DNA of 64,000 bases from Nocardia grenadensis NBRC 108939 (GTDB lineage: Bacteria; Actinomycetota; Actinomycetes; Mycobacteriales; Mycobacteriaceae), in assembly GCF_001613445.1 (NCBI RefSeq), contig NZ_BDCJ01000012.1, positions 124,001 through 188,000 on the forward strand, in the 5' to 3' direction. The notes under the pieces were generated by a model. That model did not search any database, had not been told where the DNA came from, and saw only the letters and a list, made by a program, of their open reading frames with translations. The position numbers and the translations under genes were made by a program. Each line of letters opens with the position of its first letter. Within the stretch, counting starts at the first letter, position 1. Of the stretch, positions 9,255-18,641 are shown piece after piece.

Positions 9255-9686
9255 AAGCGGGCCTACGGATACCGCTTCTACCGCGCGGACCGTCGCCGCG
9301 ATCATCTGCACGAGCTCATGACTCGGTTGATGCGCGAGAACCAAGTGATCGCCATCGAGGATTCGTGGGTGCGGAATATGATCCGGAATCGTTGCCCGGC
9401 GCGGGCGAGCTCGGATGCCGGTTGGTCGGAGTTCCGTTCGTTACCGGAGTACAAGGCCGAGTGGTACGGGAACGAAGTGGTCGCCGTCGATCGCTTTTAC
9501 CCGTCCAGCAAACAGTGCAGCGAGTGCGGTGCGCTACGGCAGAATATGGCGCTGCACGTGCGAGAGTGGCAGTGCGCGGAATGCGGCACGGGCCACGATC
9601 GGGACGTGAACGCCGCGAGGAACATACGCGCCGCAGGGCTTGCGGTGCTCGCCTGCGGAGATGGTGTGAGACCGCCCCGCAGTTGA
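9255..9686 (+). pseudogene. TnpB (IS200/IS605-type OrfB) relic with a large internal deletion
   Basis: The frame begins VKRAYGYRFY, the usual N-terminus of actinobacterial TnpB, then jumps directly into the C-terminal half (DHLHELMTRLMRENQ, VIAIEDSWVRNMIRN). About 200 residues are missing. The four-Cys zinc ribbon (CSECGALRQ and CAECGTGHDRDVNAARN) and the C-terminal ACGDGVRP motif remain, as do AIED and DRDVNAARN around RuvC-type acidic residues. After TGA 9684-9686 the native C-terminal continuation reappears in another frame (MKQERPAARQGIPALRWRE from 9706), so there is also a frameshift. No TnpA lies nearby. It cannot encode an active nuclease. Confidence 0.85.
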
Positions 9687-9705
9687 TGCTGGGAGGCAAC
9701 TGTCG

Positions 9706-9770
9706 ATGAAACAGGAACGCCCTGCCGCGCGGCAGGGAATCCCGGCCCTGCGGTGGCGGGAGGATGTCAA
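9706..9770 (+). mobile_element. Right end of the IS605-type element (omega-RNA 3' region)
   Basis: This stretch encodes the displaced TnpB C-terminus. It contains a perfect hairpin (CCTGCCG-CG-CGGCAGG at 9721-9736), a second GC-rich imperfect hairpin, and the typical end GGATGTCAA at 9762-9770. In this family the 3' part of tnpB overlaps the guide (omega) RNA. The end directly abuts the ribosome binding site of the next gene. Assignment rests on recalled family patterns. Confidence 0.6.
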
Positions 9771-9781
9771 AGGCGGAAGTG

Positions 9782-10429
9782 ATGGCTAGGCAAGCGCGTG
9801 CGGAGATCACCCGCGATTCGGTCCTGGCGGGCGCCGCCGACGTTTTTCTACGCTTGGGCTACGCCAATGCGAGCCTCAGCGAGATCATCGCGCAGTCCAA
9901 CGTGACCAAGGGCGCCTTGTACTTTCACTTCGGGTCCAAAGAGGAATTGGCCCGCGCGGTGGTCGATCAGGGCAACGAACGCCTCATCGCCTCCTGCAAG
10001 GGATTCTTCGACTCCCGGGTCCCCGCTCTCGAAGCCGCCATCGGCATCACCTACGTGGTCGCCGACCTGTCGATGAACGACCCGATGGTCGGCGCCATGC
10101 TCAAACTGACCCACCAGATCGGTGACTACCGCGGCGCCAACGGTGACAATATCGCCAAGACCTGGGGGGAGACCTACCGCCTCCTCGCCGAAAGGGCGAT
10201 CACCCAGGGCGATCTGCTCCCCGACCTCGACCCGGAAACCGTCGGCCTGCTGCTGTACGGCCTCACCACCGGAATCCATATCGTGGCGGTCGGCACCGAA
10301 TCGGTCGACCAGATGGCGTCCCGCATGGAACGGGCCTGGTACTTCCTGCTTCCCTCCATCGTCCCCGACGACAAAGTGTCGTACTTCCGCGAGTTCGCGG
10401 CCCGGCGGTTGCGCAGGTACGTGCCCTAG
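9782..10429 (+). CDS. TetR family regulator of the gamma-butyrolactone receptor (ScbR/ArpA) type
   Basis: A 215-residue protein. The N-terminus MARQARAEITRDSVLAGAAD, then NASLSEIIAQSNVTKGALYF and HFGSKEELARAVVDQG, is the pattern of autoregulator receptors such as ArpA and ScbR. The C-terminal half contains PMVGAMLKLTHQIGD and LLLYGLTTGIHIVAVG, which fit the ligand pocket region. ATG 9782 follows GGCGGAAGTG; an in-frame ATG at 9764 lies inside the IS right end and is less likely. No butyrolactone synthase (AfsA) gene is in the window, so the receptor is an orphan here. It probably represses antibiotic or signalling genes elsewhere. Confidence 0.85.
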   Translation: MARQARAEITRDSVLAGAADVFLRLGYANASLSEIIAQSNVTKGALYFHFGSKEELARAVVDQGNERLIASCKGFFDSRVPALEAAIGITYVVADLSMNDPMVGAMLKLTHQIGDYRGANGDNIAKTWGETYRLLAERAITQGDLLPDLDPETVGLLLYGLTTGIHIVAVGTESVDQMASRMERAWYFLLPSIVPDDKVSYFREFAARRLRRYVP

Positions 10430-10536
10430 CTGTAGTTCCTGGCGCACCCCGCCGGTCGGTGTCCGGCCGGCGGATCGCGCCGTCGATTGCCGTGATCCCG
10501 GGGCGCTCGGTTGCTGCCGCGGTAGATCTCGGACGA

Positions 10537-10704
10537 TCAGCGGAGCCGGAGCCGGAGCCGGCGGCGCGGCCCGGTTCCGTCGGACGTGTCGTGGCCGGGG
10601 CACCATTGCTGTGGTGCGACCCGAGCGCGGACGGCGTCGATATGCGCGCCGCAACCGGCCCAGGTGGTCTTGCCGCAGGTGCGGCATCGGGCGGGGTGAC
10701 ACAT
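10537..10704 (-). CDS. Cys-rich microprotein (CRTCGKTTWAGCG motif), coupled to the DsbA gene
   Basis: A 55-residue protein beginning MCHPARCRTCGKTTWAGCGA. It has five cysteines, two of them in a CxxC, and a C-terminal Arg/Leu run. The N-terminal motif with GKTTWAGCG recurs in small uncharacterised bacterial proteins. Its ATG overlaps the TGA of the upstream DsbA gene (ATGA, 10702-10706), so it is translationally coupled to it and, with it, downstream of the CstR-type operators. Metal binding or a thiol-redox role is inferred from the cysteines; no function is established. Trinucleotide-like GGAGCC repeats in the DNA encode the Arg-rich tail. Confidence 0.6.
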   Translation of the reverse strand: MCHPARCRTCGKTTWAGCGAHIDAVRARVAPQQWCPGHDTSDGTGPRRRLRLRLR

Positions 10705-11321
10705 CAGTGTTTGCTCTCGTCGACGGTGAAGGCCGGCGGACCCTGGTAAGGGCGCTGTAGCGCGGCGAATTCGGGGGTGGTCGCGGCAGTGACCAGTGCA
10801 CGCAGCAGGGCGGTGGCGCGGTGTGGAGCCGGTGGTGCGGTGAGTACAGGGCCGGCGAAGCCCTGCCCGTCGATGGAGATTATGGGACTGCCGCCGCGCC
10901 CGCCCAGCGCGGTCTGACCGGCCTGATGAGCTTCGATGACCGCCGGATCGAGGGTGGCGTCGTCGAGCGCGCCGAGGAGTACGTGGTCCAGCTCCGCCGC
11001 GCGGAGCGCCCCGGCGGCGGCCGTATCGTCGTCGGTGTCCGGTTCGCGCGGATGTAGCTTGACGCCCAGCGCCAGGTACAGCGTGGTGAACGCCTCCTCG
11101 CCGTGCCGTTTCCGGGCGGCGGCGAACAGTCGGCCGATCCGTCGTGAGCGGGTGATCATCGGTTCGTGGTCGGCGTCGACAGTCTGTCCGTCGTTGAGTA
11201 CCGCCAGGCTCATCTGTTTCAGCGTGACGGTGTGTTGCCCGGCCGAGCTGTCGAGCAGCCATTGTGCAGTCACCCACGCGAATGGGCATATCGGGTCCAC
11301 GTACAGGTCTATCTCGGCCAT
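10704..11321 (-). CDS. DsbA-family oxidoreductase (Rv2466c-like, mycothiol-dependent nitroreductase type)
   Basis: A 205-residue thioredoxin-fold protein. The N-terminal YVDPICPFAW carries a CPxx active site with a single cysteine. KQMSLAVLND and the later GSPIISIDGQGFAGPVLTAPP match the layout of the mycothiol-dependent Rv2466c family (CPWC form in M. tuberculosis). There is no signal peptide, so it acts in the cytoplasm. ATG at 11321 follows GAAGGAGAACGCCC; the longer open frame upstream crosses the operators and is spurious. It is divergent from the MMPL gene with two CstR-type palindromes between. A role in thiol, electrophile or reactive sulfur stress is inferred. Confidence 0.85.
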   Translation of the reverse strand: MAEIDLYVDPICPFAWVTAQWLLDSSAGQHTVTLKQMSLAVLNDGQTVDADHEPMITRSRRIGRLFAAARKRHGEEAFTTLYLALGVKLHPREPDTDDDTAAAGALRAAELDHVLLGALDDATLDPAVIEAHQAGQTALGGRGGSPIISIDGQGFAGPVLTAPPAPHRATALLRALVTAATTPEFAALQRPYQGPPAFTVDESKH

Positions 11322-11388
11322 GGGCGTTCTCCTTCGAGGGTTTCCGTTCCCGGGACGACGCGGGGTCGCCACCATCACCTTGTCGAAT

Positions 11389-11404
11389 ATACCCCCTGGG
11401 GTAT
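11389..11404. promoter_or_regulatory. CsoR/CstR-family operator 1
   Basis: ATACCCC-CT-GGGGTAT is a perfect 7+2+7 palindrome in the divergent intergenic region, 68 bp upstream of the DsbA start. Operators 2 and 3 have the same arms. The ATACCC/GGGTAT form is that described for CstR-type CsoR-family repressors. Confidence 0.85.
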
Positions 11405-11419
11405 TATCGCTCATATTGC

Positions 11420-11435
11420 ATACCCCCCGGGGTAT
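11420..11435. promoter_or_regulatory. CsoR/CstR-family operator 2
   Basis: ATACCCC-CC-GGGGTAT is a perfect palindrome centred 31 bp (three helical turns) from operator 1, so two repressor tetramers could sit on the same face. It lies 48 bp upstream of the MMPL start. Confidence 0.85.
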
Positions 11436-11482
11436 GAAAACGCCAGCGACCTGGGTGCGACCAGCAGAGACGGAGGTAAGCG

Positions 11483-13630
11483 GTGACGGAGATGATGACC
11501 GAGCGGAGAAAAGCCGACCGAGCGGTGGGTGGGCCGCTGTCGCGCTTGGGCGCGACGATGGCCGGGCGCACGCGCTGGGTTTTCGGTGTGTGGTTGATCG
11601 TGCTGGTCGCGCTGGGCTCGGCGGCGCCGAGTGTGTTCTCTTCGTTGGCGGGAGCCGGGTGGCAGGCCAACGGGTCGGAATCGGTACAGGTGCGGGAGTT
11701 GGCCCAGCGGCATTTCGGGGGGAATTCCTCGGCGGCCGTGCAAGTGGTGGTGCATTCCGACGCCCGAACCGTGGACAGTCCGGCGGTGCAGCGGGTGCTG
11801 GCCGATGTGGCGGCCGAATTCGCCGGGGACGGCCGCTTCGGCGCCATCGTCGCACCGCAGCCCGGGATGACGATCAGCCCGGACGGGCACACCGGCATCC
11901 TGCTCGCCGGGGCGAACGCCTCTACCGACGATATGGTTCGTGCGGTCGACGAGCACAAACAGGCGTTGACGGCGCTGTCGGGCGACGGGGTGGAGGTCTA
12001 CCCGACCGGCGCGTCCGCGCTGTGGAGTGATTTCAACAAGGCCAACCACGACGCGATGATCAAGGCCGAATTGTTCTCCTGGCCGGTGACTCTGGCGATC
12101 ATGGTGCTGGCCTTCGGCTCGCTGGTGGCGGCGGGATTACCGCTGCTGCTGACCGTCGCCGGTTTGGTGGCCTCGGCCGGTGGGCTGGTGCTGTTGAACC
12201 AGATCACACCCATCTCGGTGTGGGCAATGAACTTCGCGATGATGTTCGCCCTCGCCCTGGGCATCGACTACGCCCTGTTCATCGTCGCTCGTTTTCGCGA
12301 CGCCCTGACCAAGGCCGGCAATACCCGCGCCGCTGTGGCCGAGACCATGGACACCGCCGGTAAGGCTGTTCTGCTGTCCGGATTGACTGTGCTGGTGAGT
12401 CTTTCGGCCGTCCTGCTGGTTCCGGCGCCCGCGGTGCGCACCATGGCGGTGGGCATCATGCTCGCGGTGGTCTTCGTCCTCGCGGCGACGCTCACTCTGC
12501 TGCCCGCGGCGCTGGGGGCGCTGGGCGGCCGGATCAACGCCGCCGCGCTGCCGTACGCCAAACGGCAGGAGCATCGTTCGCCGCGGTTCGCGCGGTGGGG
12601 CGAACTCCTGCACGCGCACCCGTGGCCGTTCGCCATCGCCGCGCTCGCGGTACTGATCGGGCTGGCGATCCCGGTGCTGGGACTGAAAGTGGCCATGCCC
12701 TCGATCCAGGTCGTCCCGGCCGACGCACCCGTGCGGCAAGGGTACGAGCTGGTGCAGCGGCAACTGGGCCCCGGCGCGCCGGGCGCACTGCAGATCATCG
12801 CCCCCGCCGCCGATGCCGCCGACACCGCGCGTCTCGCCGCCGGCGACGGTATCGCCATGGTCACCCCCGCGCAGCCCGCCGGTGACGGCTCGGGTCTGGT
12901 GATGATGCAGGCCCTGCCCACCGTCGACCCCTCCGACGGGCGAATGGGCACGATCCTCGACGGGCTGCGCGAGCGCCTGCCGGCGCAAGCACTGGTCGGC
13001 GGCGCTCCAGCGGAGAACCTCGATCTGCAGGCCGCCCTGGACCACTATCTGCCGATCATCGTCGGAGTCATCCTCGCGCTGGGCTTCGTGCTCCTGCTGG
13101 TCGCGCTGCGCGCCCCGCTGATCGCCGCGCTGGGGACTCTGGTGAGCCTGTTGTCGACCGCGGCGGCCTTCGGTGTGGCGAAGCTGATCTTCCAGGACGG
13201 TCACGGTGCGAGCCTGCTCGGGTTCACCCCGCAGGGTTTCCTCGACGGGTGGGGGCCGGTGTTCTTCTTCGCGATGATCTTCGCGATCGCCATGGACTAC
13301 ACCGTGTTCCTGCTGGCCACCGCGAAGGAGCACTACGAGCACTCGAAGGATCCGAAAATCGCCCATATCGACGGCCTGGCCCACTCCGGGAGAGTGATCT
13401 TCGCCGCTGCCGCGGTGATGGTCGCGGTCTTCTTCACCTTCGCTCTGGCGCAACCCCTACCGCCGAAAGAGATGGGCATCATCCTCGGCGTCGCCGTCCT
13501 GCTCGACGCCGTCGCCGTCCGGCTCGTACTGCTACCGGTGATGCTGCGGCTGACCGGGCACGCCGCCTGGTGGTCGCCCCGATGGCTCGGCAAAGTGCTG
13601 CCCACCATCAACTTCGCGCACGGGAAGTGA
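11483..13630 (+). CDS. MMPL/RND-family membrane transporter
   Basis: A 715-residue protein with the two-half RND layout: one helix and a large extracytoplasmic loop, then five helices, in each half. The paired conserved elements LALGIDYALFIVARFRD (first half) and IFAIAMDYTVFLLATAKEHY (second half) hold the Asp-Tyr pairs used for proton relay in MmpL proteins. Length is typical of short MmpL/YdfJ types. GTG 11483 follows GGAGGTAAGCG. Two operator palindromes lie upstream, and a third lies between this gene and csoR/cstR. Export of a thiol- or sulfur-related toxicant, or of an envelope lipid, is possible; the substrate is unknown. Confidence 0.9.
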   Translation: MTEMMTERRKADRAVGGPLSRLGATMAGRTRWVFGVWLIVLVALGSAAPSVFSSLAGAGWQANGSESVQVRELAQRHFGGNSSAAVQVVVHSDARTVDSPAVQRVLADVAAEFAGDGRFGAIVAPQPGMTISPDGHTGILLAGANASTDDMVRAVDEHKQALTALSGDGVEVYPTGASALWSDFNKANHDAMIKAELFSWPVTLAIMVLAFGSLVAAGLPLLLTVAGLVASAGGLVLLNQITPISVWAMNFAMMFALALGIDYALFIVARFRDALTKAGNTRAAVAETMDTAGKAVLLSGLTVLVSLSAVLLVPAPAVRTMAVGIMLAVVFVLAATLTLLPAALGALGGRINAAALPYAKRQEHRSPRFARWGELLHAHPWPFAIAALAVLIGLAIPVLGLKVAMPSIQVVPADAPVRQGYELVQRQLGPGAPGALQIIAPAADAADTARLAAGDGIAMVTPAQPAGDGSGLVMMQALPTVDPSDGRMGTILDGLRERLPAQALVGGAPAENLDLQAALDHYLPIIVGVILALGFVLLLVALRAPLIAALGTLVSLLSTAAAFGVAKLIFQDGHGASLLGFTPQGFLDGWGPVFFFAMIFAIAMDYTVFLLATAKEHYEHSKDPKIAHIDGLAHSGRVIFAAAAVMVAVFFTFALAQPLPPKEMGIILGVAVLLDAVAVRLVLLPVMLRLTGHAAWWSPRWLGKVLPTINFAHGK

Positions 13631-13640
13631 GCAGGGATGA

Positions 13641-13970
<330 letters not shown>

Positions 13971-14008
13971 CCCGCACGCGCTGGGGAAGTGGCCGCCTCG
14001 GGCAAAGG

Positions 14009-14260
14009 ATGACGCCAGCCATGCAGAATTCGCTGCGGCCCCGTGAATGGGCCATCGACCGTATCGTCCCGCTACTTGCGGGAATCCTGACCCTGACCGG
14101 GACGGCCCTGGCGGCGGCGATCTCACCGTGGTGGCTGGTCCTGACCACTCTGGTGGGGGCCAACCTGCTGCTCTACAGTGCGGTCGGCTGGTGCCCGGCG
14201 AGCCTGCTCATGGCCAGGCTCGGCGTACCGGCCCGCACCACCGTCTGCACGCGTCAGTGA
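14009..14260 (+). CDS. DUF2892 (YgaP membrane-domain type) small membrane protein
   Basis: An 83-residue protein with two membrane helices (IVPLLAGILTLTGTALAAAIS and WLVLTTLVGANLLLYSAVGW) followed by the conserved CPASLLMARLG motif of DUF2892. In other bacteria this domain is fused to, or found beside, rhodanese sulfurtransferases, which suits a CstR-controlled operon; no rhodanese is present here. It starts 38 bp after cstR. An in-frame ATG at 14021 is an alternative start. Confidence 0.8.
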   Translation: MTPAMQNSLRPREWAIDRIVPLLAGILTLTGTALAAAISPWWLVLTTLVGANLLLYSAVGWCPASLLMARLGVPARTTVCTRQ

Positions 14261-14309
14261 TACCGAACCTGCGCCGATCGAATACCTCGACAAGGAGGTC
14301 CGACCCACT

Positions 14310-14717
14310 ATGAGCAACAGCATCGATTTGGGACTGTCCACTGCTCTCACCACCGATTTCGAAGATGCGGTCGAGCGCACACGCCAGGCGCTGGCAGCTC
14401 AGGGCTTCGGTGTGCTCACCGAGATCGATATGCGAGCGACCTTGAAGGCCAAACTCGGGCAGGAAATGGAGGACTACCTGATCCTCGGCGCCTGTAACCC
14501 GCCCTTGGCCCACCGCGCGGTGGAGGTCGACCGGCAGATCGGACTGCTACTACCCTGCAATGTTGTCGTCCGCCGATCACGCGATTCCGATGACGTCATC
14601 GTCGAGGCGATGAACCCGCAGCTGATGGTCCAGGTCACCGCCGATCCCGCATTGAAGCCCGTCGCGGCCGAGGCGGCCACCAAACTGCAGGCCGCCATCG
14701 ACTCACTGCATCGATAA
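14310..14717 (+). CDS. DUF302 protein
   Basis: A 135-residue soluble protein with the DUF302 pattern: DFEDAVERTRQALAAQGFGV, then LGACNPPLAHRAVEVDRQIG, then LLPCNVVV. It has two cysteines in conserved positions. ATG 14310 follows AAGGAGGTC. It is the third gene of the cstR-DUF2892-DUF302 set, ended by a hairpin. DUF302 genes often sit in reactive-sulfur or metal-stress operons; the biochemical role is unknown. Confidence 0.85.
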   Translation: MSNSIDLGLSTALTTDFEDAVERTRQALAAQGFGVLTEIDMRATLKAKLGQEMEDYLILGACNPPLAHRAVEVDRQIGLLLPCNVVVRRSRDSDDVIVEAMNPQLMVQVTADPALKPVAAEAATKLQAAIDSLHR

Positions 14718-14731
14718 GCCACGGCGGCGCT

Positions 14732-14772
14732 CGGTGGGGCCCGCGACCGGGATGCGGTTGCGGGCCCCACCG
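14732..14772 (+). terminator. Terminator hairpin after the DUF302 gene
   Basis: CGGTGGGGCCCGC (14732-14744) and GCGGGCCCCACCG (14760-14772) are perfect complements around a 15-base loop, 14 bp after the stop codon. The remaining ~200 bp to mfd hold nothing else I can name. Confidence 0.7.
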
Positions 14773-14978
14773 TGTGCTCGGGCGACGGATACCGGCGGGT
14801 TCGAGGGACGGCCGGGTGACATCGCTCACGGGTCGACTCGGGACCATGGATGACAGTGCGCTCGCACCCGCCGTGGCGGAAGCCGCGATACGCAGCGGGG
14901 GAGTCGGAGCCCGGTCGGGGCGGTTGATTAGAATCGCCTGATTGTACTGAGCGATCGACCCGAGTTCAGGAGTCGTTG

Positions 14979-17900
14979 ATGTCCTCGTCTCGTCCACCGC
15001 TGGCGGGGTTGGCCGCCGCGGCCGGCGCCGATGCCGCGTTGCGGACCGTCTCCGGGATGCTCGGGCGATCGCCGGTGGAGCTGGTGGCACCGGCGGCGGC
15101 GCGGTCGTTCGTCGCGGCGACCATGGCCGTCGAGCGGCCGGTGGTGGTGGTGACCGCGACCGGCCGGGAGGCCGATGATCTGACGCTGGAGCTAAGCGAG
15201 ATGCTGGGGCCGGCGGTCGCGCAGTTCCCGTCCTGGGAGACCCTGCCGCACGAGCGGCTGTCGCCGGGCGCGGATACGGTCGGGCGGCGGCTGGAGGTGT
15301 TGCGGCGGCTGGCGCAGGATTACGATATCGCGCAGCGAATCGATGAGGGGCGGGGGTCGGGCGGGCGGGCGGATCCGGTGTTCCCGGAACCGTTGCGGGT
15401 CGTGGTGACGACGGTGCGGTCGCTGATGCAGCCGATGGCGAGCGGTCTGGGCGATATCGAACCGATCGTCCTGCGGATCGGCGGGGAAGCCGATTTCGAC
15501 GAATTGGTCGCGCGGCTGGTCGAATTCGCCTATACGCGAGTGGATATGGTCGGTAAGCGCGGTGAGTTCGCCGTGCGCGGTGGCATTCTGGATCTGTTCC
15601 CGCCGACCGCGGACCATCCGGTCCGGGTGGAGTTCTGGGGCGACGAGATCACCGAATTGCGGCCGTTCTCGGTGGCCGATCAGCGTTCGCTCGGCGAGAC
15701 CTCGGCGCAGATCGTGGTCGCGCCGCCCTGCCGGGAGCTGCTGCTCACCCCGGCGGTGCGGGAGCGGGCCGCGGCGGTGGCGGCGGCGAATCCGGCGGAT
15801 GCCGCGCTGGTGGAGATGCTGGCGAAGCTGGCCGAGGGTATTCCCGTGGAGGGGATGGAGGCGCTGCTGCCGGTGCTGCAGCCCGGCGAGCTGCGCCTGC
15901 TGACCGAGCAGTTGCCGGATCGCACCCACCTGCTGGTGTGCGATCCGGAGAAGGTGCGCACCCGGGCGGCGGATCTCATGCGGACCGGTGAGGAGTTCCT
16001 GGAGGCGTCGTGGACCGCGGCCTCCTTCGGGGGCGACGCGCCGCTGGGCGCGCACGGGCTGGATCTGGCGGCGTCGGCCTATCGCCCGCTCGCCGATATC
16101 CAGGCGAGCGCCGAGGCGCGGGAACTGCCGTGGTGGACCTTGAGCCCGCTGGCATCCGGGGATCCGTCGGAGGTGGAGTTGCCGGTGCAGTCCGGCCCCA
16201 CCGCGCGGGGGTCCGACGAACTCGTGGCGACCATTTTCGCGTCGCTGCGCGCACATGTGACGACCGGCGGCCGCGCGGTGGTGGTGCTGACCGGGCACGG
16301 TACGGCTCAGCGCACCCTGGAGCGCCTCGGTGAGGCCGAGGTCCCGGCCGCGCAACTGGACGCCGGTGCGGAGCCGACGCCCGGGGTGGTCGGAGTGCTG
16401 TGCGGGTCGCTGCACGACGGAGTGATCTTCGGGGACGCGGGCCTGGTGGTCGTCGCGGAATCCGACCTCACGGGTAACCGGGTCACCGCGCCGGGCGACG
16501 GGAAGCGACTGCCCGCCAAACGCCGTAACCAGGTGGATCCGCTGGCGTTGAACGCCGGCGACATGGTGGTGCACGACCAGCACGGGATCGGCCGGTTCGT
16601 GGAGATGATCGAGCGCACGGTCGGCGGCGCGCGGCGCGAATACCTGGTGATCGAATACGCGCCCGGGAAACGCGGTCAGCCCGGCGACCGGTTGTTCGTG
16701 CCGATGGAATCGCTGGACCAGCTGTCCCGGTATGTGGGCGGGGAAATGCCCAGCCTGTCCAAACTGGGTGGCGCGGACTGGGCGAACACCAAGCGCAGGG
16801 CGCGTAAGGCGGTCCGGGAGATCGCCGGTGAACTGGTACAGCTCTATGCCGCCCGGCAGGCGGCGCCCGGCCACGCCTTCGGCCCGGACACGCCGTGGCA
16901 GCGGGAGATGGAGGACGCGTTCGCGTTCACCGAGACCGTCGATCAGCTCACCGCCATCTCCGATGTGAAGGCGGATATGGAGAAGGCCGTGCCGATGGAC
17001 CGGGTGGTCTGCGGCGACGTCGGATACGGCAAGACCGAGATCGCGGTGCGCGCCGCGTTCAAGGCCGTGCAGGACGGGAAGCAGGTGGTGGTCCTGGTAC
17101 CGACCACCCTGCTGGCCCAGCAGCATCTGCAGACCTTCACCGAACGTCTCGCCGGTTTCCCGGTGACCGTGAAGGGCCTGTCCCGGTTCACCGATCCGGC
17201 GGAATCGCGGGAGGTGCTCGCGGGGATGGCCGAGGGGGAGGTCGATATCGTGGTCGGCACCCACCGGCTGCTGCAGACCGGGGTGCGGTGGAAGAACCTC
17301 GGCCTGGTGATCGTGGACGAGGAACAGCGTTTCGGGGTGGAGCACAAGGAGCACATCAAGGCGCTGCGCACCCATGTGGACGTGCTGACCATGTCCGCGA
17401 CCCCCATCCCACGCACGCTGGAGATGAGCCTGGCCGGTATCCGGGAGATGTCGACCATCCTGACGCCGCCCGAGGAGCGGCATCCGGTGCTCACCTATGT
17501 CGGCGGTTACAACGACAAGCAGGTCACCGCCGCGATCCGGCGTGAGCTGCTGCGTGACGGCCAGGTGTTCTATGTGCACAACCGGGTGTCCTCGATCGAC
17601 AAGGCGGCCAAGCGGATCCGGGATCTGGTCCCGGAGGCCCGGGTCGTGGTGGCGCACGGGCAGATGAACGAGGATAATCTCGAACGCACCGTGCAGGGTT
17701 TCTGGCAGCGCGAATTCGACGTCCTCGTCTGCACGACCATCATCGAAACCGGTCTCGATATCTCGAATGCCAATACGCTGATCGTGGAACGCGCCGATAC
17801 GCTGGGTCTTTCCCAGCTGCACCAGTTGCGCGGACGGGTCGGGCGTAGCCGCGAGCGCGGCTACGCCTACTTCCTGTACCCGCCGGAGAAACCGCTCACC

Positions 17901-18641
17901 GAAACCGCCTACGACCGGCTCGCCACCATCGCGCAGAACTCCGATCTCGGCGCGGGAATGGCGGTGGCGATGAAAGACCTCGAGATCCGCGGCGCCGGTA
18001 ACGTGCTGGGCGCCGAACAGTCCGGCCACGTGGCGGGCGTCGGCTTCGACCTCTATGTGCGGCTCGTCGGTGAGGCGGTGGAGGCCTACCGCGCGGCCGC
18101 GGACGGCAAACCGATCACCACCGAGGAGACCAAAGAGGTCCGGATCGATCTCCCGGTGGACGCGCATATCCCGCCCGACTACATCGCCAGCGACCGGCTC
18201 CGGCTGGAGGCCTACCGCAAACTCGCCGCCGCCCACGACGATCCGGCGCTGGCCGCGGTGGTCGAGGAACTCACCGACCGCTACGGTCCGCTGCCGGTGG
18301 AGGTCGGCCGGCTGGTCTCGGTGGCGAAACTGCGGCTGCTGGCCCGGGAGTACGGAGTCACCGAGATCGCGGTCACCGGCACCACGGTGAAAGTATCGCC
18401 GCTGTCGCTGCCCGATTCGAAACAGATGCGGCTCAAACGGATCTATCCGAGCGCGAACTACCGCGCGGCCAGCTCCGTGGTACAGCTGCCGCTGCCGCGG
18501 GTGCAGGACAGCGTCGGCGCCGACCGGTTGCGCGATGTGGCGCTGCTGCAGTATCTGGCCGATCTGCTGCTCGCCCTCGACGGCAAGGCCGCCGGCGCGG
18601 TGGATCTCACGGTCGCGACCGAGGTGAGTCCGGCGCGATGA
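14979..18641 (+). CDS. mfd: Transcription-repair coupling factor
   Basis: A 1220-residue DNA translocase that removes stalled RNA polymerase and recruits UvrA. The N-terminal UvrB-like modules ([40 protein letters not shown]) are followed by the RNAP-interacting region ([16 protein letters not shown]). The RecG-like motor has Walker [10 protein letters not shown], the DEEQ box [18 protein letters not shown] and motif VI around [18 protein letters not shown]. The C-terminal TRCF domain is also present. ATG 14979 follows AGGAGTCGTTG. It is translationally coupled (ATGA) to mazG. It occupies the Rv1020 position after the Rv1019-like gene, but separated from it by the stress island. Confidence 0.98.
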   Translation: MSSSRPPLAGLAAAAGADAALRTVSGMLGRSPVELVAPAAARSFVAATMAVERPVVVVTATGREADDLTLELSEMLGPAVAQFPSWETLPHERLSPGADTVGRRLEVLRRLAQDYDIAQRIDEGRGSGGRADPVFPEPLRVVVTTVRSLMQPMASGLGDIEPIVLRIGGEADFDELVARLVEFAYTRVDMVGKRGEFAVRGGILDLFPPTADHPVRVEFWGDEITELRPFSVADQRSLGETSAQIVVAPPCRELLLTPAVRERAAAVAAANPADAALVEMLAKLAEGIPVEGMEALLPVLQPGELRLLTEQLPDRTHLLVCDPEKVRTRAADLMRTGEEFLEASWTAASFGGDAPLGAHGLDLAASAYRPLADIQASAEARELPWWTLSPLASGDPSEVELPVQSGPTARGSDELVATIFASLRAHVTTGGRAVVVLTGHGTAQRTLERLGEAEVPAAQLDAGAEPTPGVVGVLCGSLHDGVIFGDAGLVVVAESDLTGNRVTAPGDGKRLPAKRRNQVDPLALNAGDMVVHDQHGIGRFVEMIERTVGGARREYLVIEYAPGKRGQPGDRLFVPMESLDQLSRYVGGEMPSLSKLGGADWANTKRRARKAVREIAGELVQLYAARQAAPGHAFGPDTPWQREMEDAFAFTETVDQLTAISDVKADMEKAVPMDRVVCGDVGYGKTEIAVRAAFKAVQDGKQVVVLVPTTLLAQQHLQTFTERLAGFPVTVKGLSRFTDPAESREVLAGMAEGEVDIVVGTHRLLQTGVRWKNLGLVIVDEEQRFGVEHKEHIKALRTHVDVLTMSATPIPRTLEMSLAGIREMSTILTPPEERHPVLTYVGGYNDKQVTAAIRRELLRDGQVFYVHNRVSSIDKAAKRIRDLVPEARVVVAHGQMNEDNLERTVQGFWQREFDVLVCTTIIETGLDISNANTLIVERADTLGLSQLHQLRGRVGRSRERGYAYFLYPPEKPLTETAYDRLATIAQNSDLGAGMAVAMKDLEIRGAGNVLGAEQSGHVAGVGFDLYVRLVGEAVEAYRAAADGKPITTEETKEVRIDLPVDAHIPPDYIASDRLRLEAYRKLAAAHDDPALAAVVEELTDRYGPLPVEVGRLVSVAKLRLLAREYGVTEIAVTGTTVKVSPLSLPDSKQMRLKRIYPSANYRAASSVVQLPLPRVQDSVGADRLRDVALLQYLADLLLALDGKAAGAVDLTVATEVSPAR

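Noticed and set aside
9764..9781. ATG 9764 as start of the ScbR-like gene
   Set aside because: It lies inside the conserved IS right-end sequence; ATG 9782 has a better ribosome binding site and matches the family N-terminus.
10540..10570. GGAGCC microsatellite as an independent repeat element
   Set aside because: It encodes the Arg/Leu tail of the microprotein and is short; ordinary low-complexity coding DNA is enough to explain it.
15192..18236. A 1014-codon minus-strand frame inside mfd
   Set aside because: Its composition is the mirror of mfd codon bias (His/Arg/Gln/Gly-rich) with no domain; mfd is certain.
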